Shown here: positions 54,140 through 62,541 of the stretch, piece after piece
Numbering within the stretch: position 1 is the stretch's first letter
Layout: the number at the start of each line of letters is the position of its first letter
DNA from: an uncultured Lachnospiraceae bacterium
GTDB taxonomy: Bacteria > Bacillota > Clostridia > Lachnospirales > Lachnospiraceae
Assembly: GCA_948794795.1 (NCBI GenBank)
Contig: CAQGLR010000017.1
Span: 1 to 64,000, forward strand
Direction: 5' to 3'
DNA: 64,000 bases
Notes under the pieces: model-generated
The model's database searches: none
Told to the model about the DNA's origin: nothing
What the model saw: the letters and a program-made list of their open reading frames with translations, nothing else
Program-made: the position numbers and the translations under genes

Positions 54140-54787
54140 TTATTTCTTATCTGATAAATATTCCAATAAATAATATGGGTTTAAACTTACTTCTTCATCC
54201 GCTTTCATGGTATATATGCCAAAATGCAGATGTACATCAAACTGTCCCCTTGTCACCTCCGGGCCATATCCAGTATCCCCCATATATCCGATAATTTCAC
54301 CTGCACGTACATGTTTTCCTTCTTTTATCCCATCTTCATAATGGTCAAGATGTGCATAATAGTAGTAAATTCCTGAACGGCTTCTTATTCCAATGCGGTA
54401 TCCGCCAAGTTCAAGCCACCCTGTTTTTTCAATAATACCATCAGAAACAGACCTTATTTTAAGGCAGCCTGGCTTATTAACTGTAGACATTATATCAATG
54501 CCTTCGTGTTTCCTGTCACCTCCATATGTCCTTCCTGCCCCATACCCATTTTCAAAATAACATTCTGCTTCACCTGTCCTGTCAGGACACACTGGAAAAT
54601 ATTCCATCTCTTTTATAAGGCTATATGCATATTCCCCAGCATCTTCCTTTTCAAGCTGTGTACGTATGCCCGTTTTACATAGCATATCATCTTTCCACTG
54701 TACACAGTATAAAATACATGAAACTGTTAAAAAAATAAATACTACACAAATTACCCTTTTTATTTTTCTTAAACTGCTATTCTTCAT
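54140..54787 (-). CDS. M23-family metallopeptidase with N-terminal membrane anchor
   Basis: This 215-residue protein has an N-terminal membrane segment (about 9-28) and an M23 (LytM) domain with zinc ligands in HEGIDI and HLHFGIY. It probably cleaves peptidoglycan stem-peptide crosslinks or organises such cleavage, possibly in sporulation. No clear ribosome site precedes the ATG, so the start or expression is uncertain. Confidence 0.87.
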   Translation of the reverse strand: MKNSSLRKIKRVICVVFIFLTVSCILYCVQWKDDMLCKTGIRTQLEKEDAGEYAYSLIKEMEYFPVCPDRTGEAECYFENGYGAGRTYGGDRKHEGIDIMSTVNKPGCLKIRSVSDGIIEKTGWLELGGYRIGIRSRSGIYYYYAHLDHYEDGIKEGKHVRAGEIIGYMGDTGYGPEVTRGQFDVHLHFGIYTMKADEEVSLNPYYLLEYLSDKK

Positions 54788-54842
54788 ATAACAGATATAT
54801 GTAAAAGAAATATAAAAAGAACTTTATCCAAGTGGATATTAA

Positions 54843-55637
54843 TTACATATTTCTTGACTTATCTGCACATGCCTTCATACACTCCATAACACTGCTTCTA
54901 AAACCCGCTTTTTCAAGAACTCTTACACCTTCTATTGTTGTGCCTGATGGAGAACATACCATATCTTTTAATTTACCAGGATGAAGCCCTGTTTCCAGTA
55001 CCATCTTTGCACTTCCAAGTACTGACTGTGCCGCAAACTGGTATGCCTGTGCCCTTGGCATCCCCTCTGCCACTGCTGCGTCTGCCATAGCTTCTATAAA
55101 CATAAATACATATGCAGGAGAACTTCCACTTACTGCAACTACTGCATCCATCATGCTTTCTTTTATAACTTCTGCCTTTCCAAATGTTTCAAGAAGGCTA
55201 AGCACTGTTACAAGTTCTTCTTCTGTAATATTACTGTTAGGGCAGACTGCTGTTATTCCCTCTCCTACAAGTGCAGGTGTGTTTGGCATTGTCCTTACAA
55301 TTTTACGCACACCTCCAAAAGCATCTTCAACCCACTCTATAGTTTTCCCTGCTGCAACTGTTATTATTATCTGGCTTTCCTTAACTGGCAGGTTTTTAAT
55401 TTCATCTATTACCTGTTTATAATAAGCTGGCTTTACAGCTAGAAATAAGATATCTGCTACAGCTGTTTCCTTGTTATCAAGTGTTGTTTCAATACCAAAC
55501 TTTTCTGCTACCCTGTTAATAGTTTCATTAGTAGCAGCAGACGCAATTATATCACTTTTACTAACAAACCCATTATCTATAATGCCTCCTATAATTGCCT
55601 GCGCCATATTACCTGCACCAATAAATCCTAATTTCAT
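54843..55637 (-). CDS. proC: Pyrroline-5-carboxylate reductase
   Basis: This 264-residue enzyme makes proline from pyrroline-5-carboxylate. It has the Rossmann start GFIGAGNMAQAI, the family motif SGSSPAYVF and the C-terminal VCSPSGTTIEGVRVLE. It has a ribosome site AAAGGA. The 25-bp gap from the upstream activator-like gene suggests cotranscription. Confidence 0.95.
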   Translation of the reverse strand: MKLGFIGAGNMAQAIIGGIIDNGFVSKSDIIASAATNETINRVAEKFGIETTLDNKETAVADILFLAVKPAYYKQVIDEIKNLPVKESQIIITVAAGKTIEWVEDAFGGVRKIVRTMPNTPALVGEGITAVCPNSNITEEELVTVLSLLETFGKAEVIKESMMDAVVAVSGSSPAYVFMFIEAMADAAVAEGMPRAQAYQFAAQSVLGSAKMVLETGLHPGKLKDMVCSPSGTTIEGVRVLEKAGFRSSVMECMKACADKSRNM

Positions 55638-55662
55638 AACTTGTATTTTATCCTTTCTATAA

Positions 55663-57111
55663 TTAATTATATACTGCCTGCCACTTTTTTAATTCCATTG
55701 CATTTAAAAATTTCTCCTGGAATGAATTTTTGCCTGCCAGCTCTATATGTTCCACTTTACCTGAATATTCTAAAGCCAGCTCTTTAAAATTGTCATCTGT
55801 AAGTGCCTGCGCTGCCCCATTGCCTGCAGCATTACCCACAAATTCCATTTTATCCTTATCTATATCTGGATACAGTCCAAATAAAACAGCTGCATCTGGA
55901 TGTATAAATTTTCCAAACACACCCGCAATCTTCACCTCATCAACATTGTCCAGTGAAATTCCTGCTTCTTCAAGCAATACCTCTGTTGCTGCCTGTATTG
56001 CTGCCTTTGCAAGCTGTATATTTCTTATATCATTTTGTGTAATTATTATTTCAAACTGTCTATTATCTTGTTCTTTTTTATTTCCATTATATCCTGTATA
56101 ATTTTTTTCTTTATTATAAATAACAAAACTGTTTCCTTCTTTATCCTTTTTAACCCTCTCTGCAATATTTTGTTTCACACCATTTTGTAAAGCTTCTTCA
56201 CAGCCCATAAGATAACCATCTGGTTTTAAAACTCCTGCCTTTAAAAGTTCTGCTATAGCATCGACAATACCAGAACCGCATATACCTTTAGGAATTAATT
56301 CTTCTTTACAAGTTCCACTTTCCAAATTATCTGTATCTATTACATCAAGAACTATATTGCCTGTTGTCCTGGTTATTTTAATCCCATTAACTGCACCTCT
56401 GCCTGCCCTTATCCCACATTTAATCCCTTGTCCCTCAAATGCCGGACCTGCCGCAGCAGAACATGCATATATCCTGCCTTTATTATTCAATATTATTTCT
56501 GCATTAGTGCCTATATCAATAGCAAGCTGTATCTTATCTGTACTATAAAGTTCCAGGCTGCAAAGCGCAGATACTGCATCTGCACCTACATGTGCCGCTA
56601 CACCCGGCATAACATGTATATTTATATCTGGATACTTCTTAAAACCAACCTCTTTTCCTGTTGTATCAACACTGCCTATATAAGCTGGTTTAAACGGAGC
56701 ACCAGCCATACCGCTTAAATCCCTGCCAAGAAACAGGTGGCACATTGTTGTATTTCCTGTAACCACCATTTTCTTTATACAACCTGCACTACATACACCC
56801 TCACTAATACGTCCTGCCATATCTTCCAGCTGTTCTGTCACCATATTATGCAGCAACATACCTCTATCCATGTTGGCATGCATAATACGCATCATGACGT
56901 CGGTCCCAAGTTTTGTCTGGGAGTTATTTTCAGTAATGTTTCCACAATATTTATTATTACCTAATGAAAAAAGGCTTATTGCAACTGTAGTAGTCCCTAT
57001 ATCAGCAGCAATACCATAACCATCTGTATTATTAGAGCTTGTACTGCTATCCTGTCTGGCAGACATTACATCTTTCTGTGGGTTATATACATTCCTGTGT
57101 ATTATTACCAT
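55663..57111 (-). CDS. RACo/RamA-like ASKHA activator lacking the ferredoxin domain
   Basis: This 482-residue protein has the DUF4445/ASKHA ATPase core of reductive activators of corrinoid proteins. It opens GIAADIGTTTVAISL, and LAIDIGTNAEI and VTGNTTM follow. Typical RACo proteins begin with a 2Fe-2S ferredoxin domain, which is absent: only a 30-residue lead-in precedes the ATPase. It has two cysteines (CSAGC) early on but no obvious cluster-binding set of four. A corrinoid protein is not in the window. It might activate another metalloprotein. Confidence 0.85.
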   Translation of the reverse strand: MVIIHRNVYNPQKDVMSARQDSSTSSNNTDGYGIAADIGTTTVAISLFSLGNNKYCGNITENNSQTKLGTDVMMRIMHANMDRGMLLHNMVTEQLEDMAGRISEGVCSAGCIKKMVVTGNTTMCHLFLGRDLSGMAGAPFKPAYIGSVDTTGKEVGFKKYPDINIHVMPGVAAHVGADAVSALCSLELYSTDKIQLAIDIGTNAEIILNNKGRIYACSAAAGPAFEGQGIKCGIRAGRGAVNGIKITRTTGNIVLDVIDTDNLESGTCKEELIPKGICGSGIVDAIAELLKAGVLKPDGYLMGCEEALQNGVKQNIAERVKKDKEGNSFVIYNKEKNYTGYNGNKKEQDNRQFEIIITQNDIRNIQLAKAAIQAATEVLLEEAGISLDNVDEVKIAGVFGKFIHPDAAVLFGLYPDIDKDKMEFVGNAAGNGAAQALTDDNFKELALEYSGKVEHIELAGKNSFQEKFLNAMELKKWQAVYN

Positions 57112-57179
57112 AAAATACTCCTGCCTTTATTTATATATTTAGAATGGCATATATAAATTTTTACAAACTTTCTATCTTT

Positions 57180-57210
57180 AAAAAAGAGCCATCTCCCGAT
57201 GGCTCTTTTG
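57180..57210 (-). terminator. Terminator of rny
   Basis: AAAAGAGCCATC (57182-57193) and GATGGCTCTTTT (57198-57209) form a 12-bp stem with a TCCC loop. On the minus strand a run of six T residues follows. Confidence 0.92.
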
Positions 57211-57233
57211 CTCATGTTTACAGGCTATTGTGT

Positions 57234-58799
57234 CTATTTAGCATAATCTGTAACCCTGGATTCTCTGATAACATTAACCTTAATCTGGCCCGGATATTTC
57301 AATTCATCTTCAATACGTTTAGAAATATCCCTCGCAAGAAGAACCATGTCATCTTCTGTTACCTTTTCAGGAACAACCATAACTCTTACTTCACGACCTG
57401 CCTGGATGGCAAATGATTTATCAACTCCTTTAAAGCTATTGGAAATATCTTCTAATTGTTTCAATCTGTTTGTATATGTTTCTAAAGTTTCCCTGCGTGC
57501 ACCAGGTCTTGCTGCAGAAATCGTATCAGCAGCTTGTACGATACACGCAATCAGAGTATCTGGTTCTATATCACCGTGGTGCGCTTCCACAGCATTAATA
57601 ACAACCGGTGGCTCTTTATATTTGCGGCAAAGTTCTGCACCAATCTGGACATGTGTTCCTTCCATCTCCTGGTCAACTGATTTGCCAATATCATGCAACA
57701 AACCAGCTCTTTTGGCCATTCTTGCATCAACTCCTGTTTCTCCTGCGAGAAGCCCTGCTAAATGGGCTACTTCTATTGAGTGCTTTAATGCATTTTGTCC
57801 ATAACTGGTTCTAAATTTCATTCTTCCTAACAAACGAATAAGTTCTGGATTTATACCGTGAACTCCTACCTCAAGTGTAGCAGCCTCCCCCTCTTCACGA
57901 ATCATTGACTCAACTTCTTTTTGAGCCTTTTCAACCATTTCCTCAATTCTAGCTGGATGAATTCTTCCATCAACAATAAGTTTCTCAAGAGCAATCCTTG
58001 CTATTTCTCTTCTGACTCCGTCAAAACCTGATAAAACTACCGCTTCTGGCGTATCATCAATAATAAGATTTACACCTGTAAGGGTTTCTAAAGTCCTTAT
58101 GTTCCGCCCCTCTCTTCCGATAATCCTACCTTTCATTTCATCATTTGGAAGCTGTACAACAGTAATTGTGGTCTCTGCAACATGGTCAGCAGCACAGCGC
58201 TGTATTGCATTGACAACATAATCTTTTGCCCTTTTGTCAGCTTCTTCTTTTGCTTTTCTGTCAAGTTCTTTTATAAGAACAGCAGTTTCATGTTTTACGT
58301 CTTCTTCAACAGATTTTAATAGATATTCCTTTGCTTGTTCAGTTGTCAGGCCAGAGATTTTTTCAAGCTCTTGTAAATGACTGCTTTTTATAACTTCAAC
58401 TTCCTGCATCTGCTTATCTAATTCAGCAATTTTAACATTTAACTTAGCTTCTTTTTTCTCTAATACTTCTGACTTTTTATCCAGGATCTCCTCTTTCGAT
58501 AATACCCTCTTCTCATACCGCTGTATTTCTGCCCGCCTTTCCTTGGATTCATGTTCAATCTCGTTTTTGGTACGGATTGCTTCTTCCTTGGCTTCAAGCA
58601 GTGCCTCACGCTTTTTAGTTTCAGCAGTTCTCAAGGCTTCATCTATTATATTCCTTGCCTTTTCGTCTGCATTTCCAATTTTAGCTTCTTCAACTTCTTT
58701 ATACTGTTTTATAGAAACTGTCTTGGTAACCAGCGCAGTTGCAACAACCGCAGCTAATAGAACCACAATGGCTATAATTACTTTCGCAACCATTGGCAT
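57234..58799 (-). CDS. rny: Ribonuclease Y
   Basis: This 521-residue membrane-anchored endoribonuclease starts mRNA decay. Residues about 5-25 are a membrane helix, followed by a long coiled coil (about 35-190) rich in Lys and Glu. A KH domain (GRIIGREGRNIRTLE) and an HD domain (LLHDIGK) come next, and the end is VNVIRESRVTDYAK. Length is normal. Its ribosome site lies inside a small palindrome (58805-58817). Confidence 0.96.
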   Translation of the reverse strand: MPMVAKVIIAIVVLLAAVVATALVTKTVSIKQYKEVEEAKIGNADEKARNIIDEALRTAETKKREALLEAKEEAIRTKNEIEHESKERRAEIQRYEKRVLSKEEILDKKSEVLEKKEAKLNVKIAELDKQMQEVEVIKSSHLQELEKISGLTTEQAKEYLLKSVEEDVKHETAVLIKELDRKAKEEADKRAKDYVVNAIQRCAADHVAETTITVVQLPNDEMKGRIIGREGRNIRTLETLTGVNLIIDDTPEAVVLSGFDGVRREIARIALEKLIVDGRIHPARIEEMVEKAQKEVESMIREEGEAATLEVGVHGINPELIRLLGRMKFRTSYGQNALKHSIEVAHLAGLLAGETGVDARMAKRAGLLHDIGKSVDQEMEGTHVQIGAELCRKYKEPPVVINAVEAHHGDIEPDTLIACIVQAADTISAARPGARRETLETYTNRLKQLEDISNSFKGVDKSFAIQAGREVRVMVVPEKVTEDDMVLLARDISKRIEDELKYPGQIKVNVIRESRVTDYAK

Positions 58800-58804
58800 C
58801 GAAC

Positions 58805-58817
58805 AGGAGCACCTCCT
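58805..58817 (-). promoter_or_regulatory. Ribosome site of rny inside a palindrome
   Basis: AGGAG-GTG-CTCCT on the minus strand lets the Shine-Dalgarno sequence pair with the CTCCT directly after it. It lies 6-18 bp before the ATG. The 3-nt loop makes it a marginal hairpin alone, but it could tune translation. Confidence 0.5.
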
Positions 58818-58935
58818 TATTTTTATTCATTGCACACAGTACAACAAACTAATTCTATACTTTTTATACTAATATGTCAAGCTTATGGCAAATTCTTTTA
58901 TATAGGTTTCATAAATTCCACACACCCATTTTAAT

Positions 58936-58976
58936 TTCATTTAGTTAAGCAACCCTTCTGTAAATGCCAGGGTTAT
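58936..58976. repeat. Copy of the ATTTAGTTAAG repeat
   Basis: CATTTAGTTAAGCAACCC followed by CTGTAAATGCCAGGGTTAT matches, in inverse orientation, the block at about 47380-47415 inside the composite element. No G- or T-type end is attached. It lies in the 328-bp gap between rny and recX; the rest of that gap is AT-rich. Confidence 0.65.
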
Positions 58977-59090
58977 TTCCAGTTTACTTTTATATTGTAC
59001 AAATTGCTATATACAGCAGTTCCTGTGCCCAGTTACACCTCCATACTGTACAATATAAGAATACCTGGATATTATGCAGGTTTTCCAGGT

Positions 59091-59127
59091 AAAAAACACC
59101 AGCCAGGCTTTTACCTGGCTGGTGTTT
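59091..59127 (-). terminator. Terminator of recX
   Basis: AAACACCAGCCAGG (59094-59107) and CCTGGCTGGTGTTT (59114-59127) form a 14-bp stem. Plus-strand A residues (59091-59096) provide the T run on the minus strand. It directly abuts the recX stop codon. Confidence 0.92.
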
Positions 59128-59577
59128 TTATAACCCAATACGTTTGCGTATATCACTGACACTAAACCCCTTGCGGTACAATTTCGCAGCAATTTTTTGT
59201 TTTTCATTATATTCAAGACAATCCAGGTCTTTTCCAGACATTATCTTCTGGATTTCTTTCTCAAGTGCCTCACTGTCACCACCATCTATAGACTCCAAAG
59301 CCAGGCAAATATATTTCTCTGGAACATGCCTTTTAGTTAAATCCTGCCTTAACCTGTTTATGCTTCTTGACTTATGGTATATATCTGCAAAACGCATTGC
59401 ATACCTTTCATCATCTATATAATGAAAACTTTTCACATACTCCATTGCACCATTAACGGCTTCTTCTGAAAAACCAGCCTTAAGCAGCTTATCCATAAGC
59501 TCCCATTCTGTGCGGTCATTATACCCCAGCAGTGACATTGCTTTCTTCTGGGCACGCAATAACTCTTCCCCATCCAT
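59128..59577 (-). CDS. recX: RecX regulatory protein
   Basis: This 149-residue helical protein fits RecX, with three tandem three-helix repeats (for example RTEWELMDKLLKAGF and YRKGFSVSDIRKRI). RecX limits or modulates RecA filaments. It is 6 bp downstream of recA and presumably shares its SOS promoter. Confidence 0.9.
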   Translation of the reverse strand: MDGEELLRAQKKAMSLLGYNDRTEWELMDKLLKAGFSEEAVNGAMEYVKSFHYIDDERYAMRFADIYHKSRSINRLRQDLTKRHVPEKYICLALESIDGGDSEALEKEIQKIMSGKDLDCLEYNEKQKIAAKLYRKGFSVSDIRKRIGL

Positions 59578-59583
59578 TGTTTA

Positions 59584-60702
59584 TTACTCCCCAGCTTCTT
59601 CCGTTGCGGCAGGTATACCAGCATCTATACCATCAGAAAAACTATCTGTGTCTGGTATTTCTTCTTCTTTTTTATCATCTGTATCATCTTTGGAATACTT
59701 TTCACGTACTTTCTGCTCTACCTCTGCCATTACTTCTGGATGTTCTTTTAAATAAATCTTTGCATTCTCCCTGCCCTGTCCTATTTTGCTTCCATTATAC
59801 GCATACCATGCACCACTTTTATTAACTATATTTTCATTGGCAGCAAGGTCAAGTATATCCCCTTCCCTTGATATGCCTTCACCATATATTATATCAACTT
59901 CTGCCTCACGAAATGGAGGTGCAACTTTATTTTTTACAACTTTTATGCGTGTACGGTTTCCAATAACTTCACCATCTTTTTTAATCTGCTCACCACGTCT
60001 TACTTCAAGCCTTATAGAAGAATAATACTTTAATGCCCGGCCACCTGTTGTTGTTTCTGGATTTCCAAACATAACACCAACTTTTTCACGGAGCTGGTTT
60101 ATAAATATAACTGTACAGCTTGTTTTGCCAATAATTGCTGTAAGTTTCCTTAACGCCTGTGACATAAGCCTTGCCTGGAGCCCCACATGGCTGTCACCCA
60201 TCTCACCTTCTATCTCCGCTTTAGGGACAAGGGCAGCTACAGAATCGACGATTACAATATCAACAGCACCTGAACGCACCATTGTTTCTGTAATCTCTAA
60301 TGCCTGTTCACCAGTATCAGGCTGTGATATATATAAATTATCAATATCTACACCAATCCTCTTGGCATACACAGGGTCAAGGGCATGTTCTGCATCAATA
60401 AAACCTGCAATACCGCCACGCTTCTGTACCTCTGCTACCATATGCAATGCTACTGTAGTCTTACCACCTGATTCTGGGCCATATACTTCTACAACCCTTC
60501 CCTTAGGCACCCCTCCTACACCAAGTGCAAGGTCAAGCCCTAGTGAACCAGAAGGGCATGTTTCTACATTGAGGTGTGTATTGTCACCAAGTTTCATTAT
60601 AGCACCTTTGCCATATGCTTTCTCTATCTGTGCCAATGCAGTTTCCAGTGCTTTCTTCTTATTATCATCTATTGTTGTTGCCGTTGTTGCCGCTTTTGCC
60701 AT
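59584..60702 (-). CDS. recA: Recombinase RecA
   Basis: This 372-residue recombinase polymerises on single-stranded DNA for homologous recombination and triggers the SOS response. Walker A reads GPESGGKT (75-82), where the more common form is GPESSGKT; the GKT core is intact. VDSVAALVPKAEIEGEMGDSHVGLQARLMSQALRKL-type blocks (L1/L2 regions) are present, and the tail is acidic. The start at 60702 follows an AAAGGA site; a start 8 codons earlier lacks one. It is controlled by an SOS box just upstream. Confidence 0.97.
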   Translation of the reverse strand: MAKAATTATTIDDNKKKALETALAQIEKAYGKGAIMKLGDNTHLNVETCPSGSLGLDLALGVGGVPKGRVVEVYGPESGGKTTVALHMVAEVQKRGGIAGFIDAEHALDPVYAKRIGVDIDNLYISQPDTGEQALEITETMVRSGAVDIVIVDSVAALVPKAEIEGEMGDSHVGLQARLMSQALRKLTAIIGKTSCTVIFINQLREKVGVMFGNPETTTGGRALKYYSSIRLEVRRGEQIKKDGEVIGNRTRIKVVKNKVAPPFREAEVDIIYGEGISREGDILDLAANENIVNKSGAWYAYNGSKIGQGRENAKIYLKEHPEVMAEVEQKVREKYSKDDTDDKKEEEIPDTDSFSDGIDAGIPAATEEAGE

Positions 60703-60766
60703 ATCTCTATCCTTTCTTTTAAACAATACACCAATTAATAAATTACTATTGTACCATACGTTCTAA

Positions 60767-60780
60767 CGAACATGGGTTCT
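60767..60780 (-). promoter_or_regulatory. LexA (SOS) box of recA
   Basis: CGAACATGGGTTCT matches the Firmicute LexA consensus CGAAC-N4-GTTCG except for the last base. It lies 65 bp upstream of recA. An extended -10 element TGGTACAAT is found downstream on the minus strand (plus 60748-60756), so LexA would cover the -35 region. Confidence 0.82.
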
Positions 60781-60817
60781 CTATTAGAATAACCTCTTTT
60801 AACAATTATGTCAATAT

Positions 60818-60839
60818 TAAAAAAACAGGGAAACCCAAA
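60818..60839. repeat. Diverged solo G-type end
   Basis: TTAAAAAAACAGGGAAACCC resembles the G-type terminus TTAAAAAATGGGGAAACTC with a few changes. No core is attached. It lies upstream of the recA promoter. Confidence 0.5.
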
Positions 60840-60897
60840 TAAATTATAAAGTATTTAGTATATCTAATTTAGCACTTCTATGTACATATGTCAAATA

Positions 60898-61521
60898 TTA
60901 CCTGAGCCTGCTTGTTTCATAGTGTTCAAATGTCTGTAAACAATGTAATATTGAGTCGTATTGTTCTTCTTCGTCACCATCTTCCAGCACAATATCAAGT
61001 GCTACTGCAATATTATTAAGCAGATGTTTATTAAGATATTTCTTCATGCTGGTAAATATATGGTATTTATCATGGTAATTATTTGCATCAAGCAATTCCA
61101 TAAATCCCTTTTCTGCAATATCTGCATCTGGCATCTTTCCCGCAATCCTGGTATCTACAGTGCCATTTAAAAGACATTCCCTGAACATGCTGTCAGTTAT
61201 TTCTTCATTAACTGTTATTCCATTACCTGCATGGCTGCTGGTATCTGCTGTTAGTTCCCCATCAGATATTTTAACTGTCTGTGCAGGAATGCTTCCTGCT
61301 TCAGCCTGCCTGGATTTGTATTTTATGCTGTCATCTATACCATCAGTTTCTTCCATAAAACTTTTAAGGTTTTTTGTCCATATATCAAATGGTGGAAACA
61401 TCTCCTGGTAAACCACTTCTTTGTCTTTATCCACATAGTTCTTTGCAATGCAAATTATCTGGCATATATTCCCATCTGGATGCCTGTAAAATGTTCCTGG
61501 TAATGGTATATTTCTGTCCAT
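60898..61521 (-). CDS. DUF1653-domain protein
   Basis: This 207-residue protein has an N-terminal DUF1653-like domain (about 5-50; PLPGTFYRHPDGN, CIAKNYVDKDKEVVYQE and FDIWTKNLKSFME). A less conserved linker follows, then a helical region (about 125-207) that I do not recognise. AAGGAG before the ATG fixes the start at 61521. Function unknown. Confidence 0.78.
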   Translation of the reverse strand: MDRNIPLPGTFYRHPDGNICQIICIAKNYVDKDKEVVYQEMFPPFDIWTKNLKSFMEETDGIDDSIKYKSRQAEAGSIPAQTVKISDGELTADTSSHAGNGITVNEEITDSMFRECLLNGTVDTRIAGKMPDADIAEKGFMELLDANNYHDKYHIFTSMKKYLNKHLLNNIAVALDIVLEDGDEEEQYDSILHCLQTFEHYETSRLR

Positions 61522-61625
61522 TCTAATCTCCTTCCAGCCTGTCATTGACACAAGCCATAAAAACCACTATTATTTACATATTATGATTATACTCAATTTT
61601 ATATATTTCTACAAGTATATGTAAA

Positions 61626-61868
61626 TTTGAGTTTTCCCATTTTTCAAATTACACAAAGACTATATTGCTCTGGCAAGTTCCAAATGTTTTACCAAAAGGC
61701 AGCTGTTTGGGGCGCTGGTGCTTAAGTCCTTTAGTAAATGTTTCATAGAAACACAGGGATTTTATGCACCATTGCGTATCCATCCAAGCGGAAGCGGCTG
61801 TCTAGGGTAAAACTTTGGAACTGCCAGAGCCACATAACTTGTGTACTAAAAAAATGGGGAAACTTAAA
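61626..61868. mobile_element. Full G-type element (243 bp) with 9-bp target duplication
   Basis: The ends TTTGAGTTTTCCCATTTTT (61626-61644) and AAAAAATGGGGAAACTTAAA (61849-61868) are inverted. ATATGTAAA flanks both sides (61617-61625 and 61869-61877), a perfect 9-bp direct repeat. The core is nearly the same as that of the T-type element at 1446-1703. It ends 31 bp before the thiE start, so it has taken over most of that gene's upstream region. Confidence 0.85.
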
Positions 61869-61899
61869 ATATGTAAAACATGGACAATGGAGGCCCAGT

Positions 61900-62541
61900 A
61901 TGAAAATTAATAAGAAAAATATGCTCTTATATGCTATAACTGACAGGCACTGGCTGGCTGGAAGGACACTTGCTTCACAAGTTGAAGAGGTACTGGCAAA
62001 TGGTGCGACCTTTTTACAACTGCGTGAAAAGCATCTTGGACATAGTGGACTTGTAAAAGAAGCCATTATAATAAAAGAAATTGCCGCCAGGTACAATGTA
62101 CCTTTTGTTATTAATGATGATATATATGCAGCTAAAGAAGCAGATGCAGATGGTGTCCACATAGGCCAGGGTGATGCCAGTTACCAGAAAGCAAGGGAAA
62201 TTTTAGGCAATAATAAAATTATTGGAATGACAGCCCACAACCTTGAAGAAGCACTTGCTGCCCAAAAAGCTGGTGCTGATTATATTGGCACTGGGGCAGT
62301 GTTTCCAACATCTACCAAGCAGGACACTGTTCCGCTTTCATTTGCCAGATTAAAAGAAATAACAGATAATATAACAATTCCTGTTGTTGCCATTGGTGGG
62401 ATTAACCATAACAATATACGGGAACTTAAGGGTTCTGGAATAGATGGTGTAGCTGTTATTTCTGCATTGTTTGCACAAGAAAATACAGGTGAAGCAACTA
62501 GAAAAATGTTAGATTTATGTATGGAGGTTGTAAATGGATAA
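61900..62541 (+). CDS. thiE: Thiamine-phosphate synthase
   Basis: This 213-residue TIM-barrel enzyme joins hydroxymethylpyrimidine diphosphate and thiazole phosphate to thiamine phosphate. FLQLREK, FVINDDIYAA, GVHIGQGD, GTGAVFPTSTK and VVAIGGI are the family motifs. GGAGG lies 6 bp before the ATG at 61900; a longer frame to 61738 runs into the repeat element and is rejected. No TPP riboswitch precedes it. The next gene overlaps by 8 bp. Confidence 0.94.
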   Translation: MKINKKNMLLYAITDRHWLAGRTLASQVEEVLANGATFLQLREKHLGHSGLVKEAIIIKEIAARYNVPFVINDDIYAAKEADADGVHIGQGDASYQKAREILGNNKIIGMTAHNLEEALAAQKAGADYIGTGAVFPTSTKQDTVPLSFARLKEITDNITIPVVAIGGINHNNIRELKGSGIDGVAVISALFAQENTGEATRKMLDLCMEVVNG

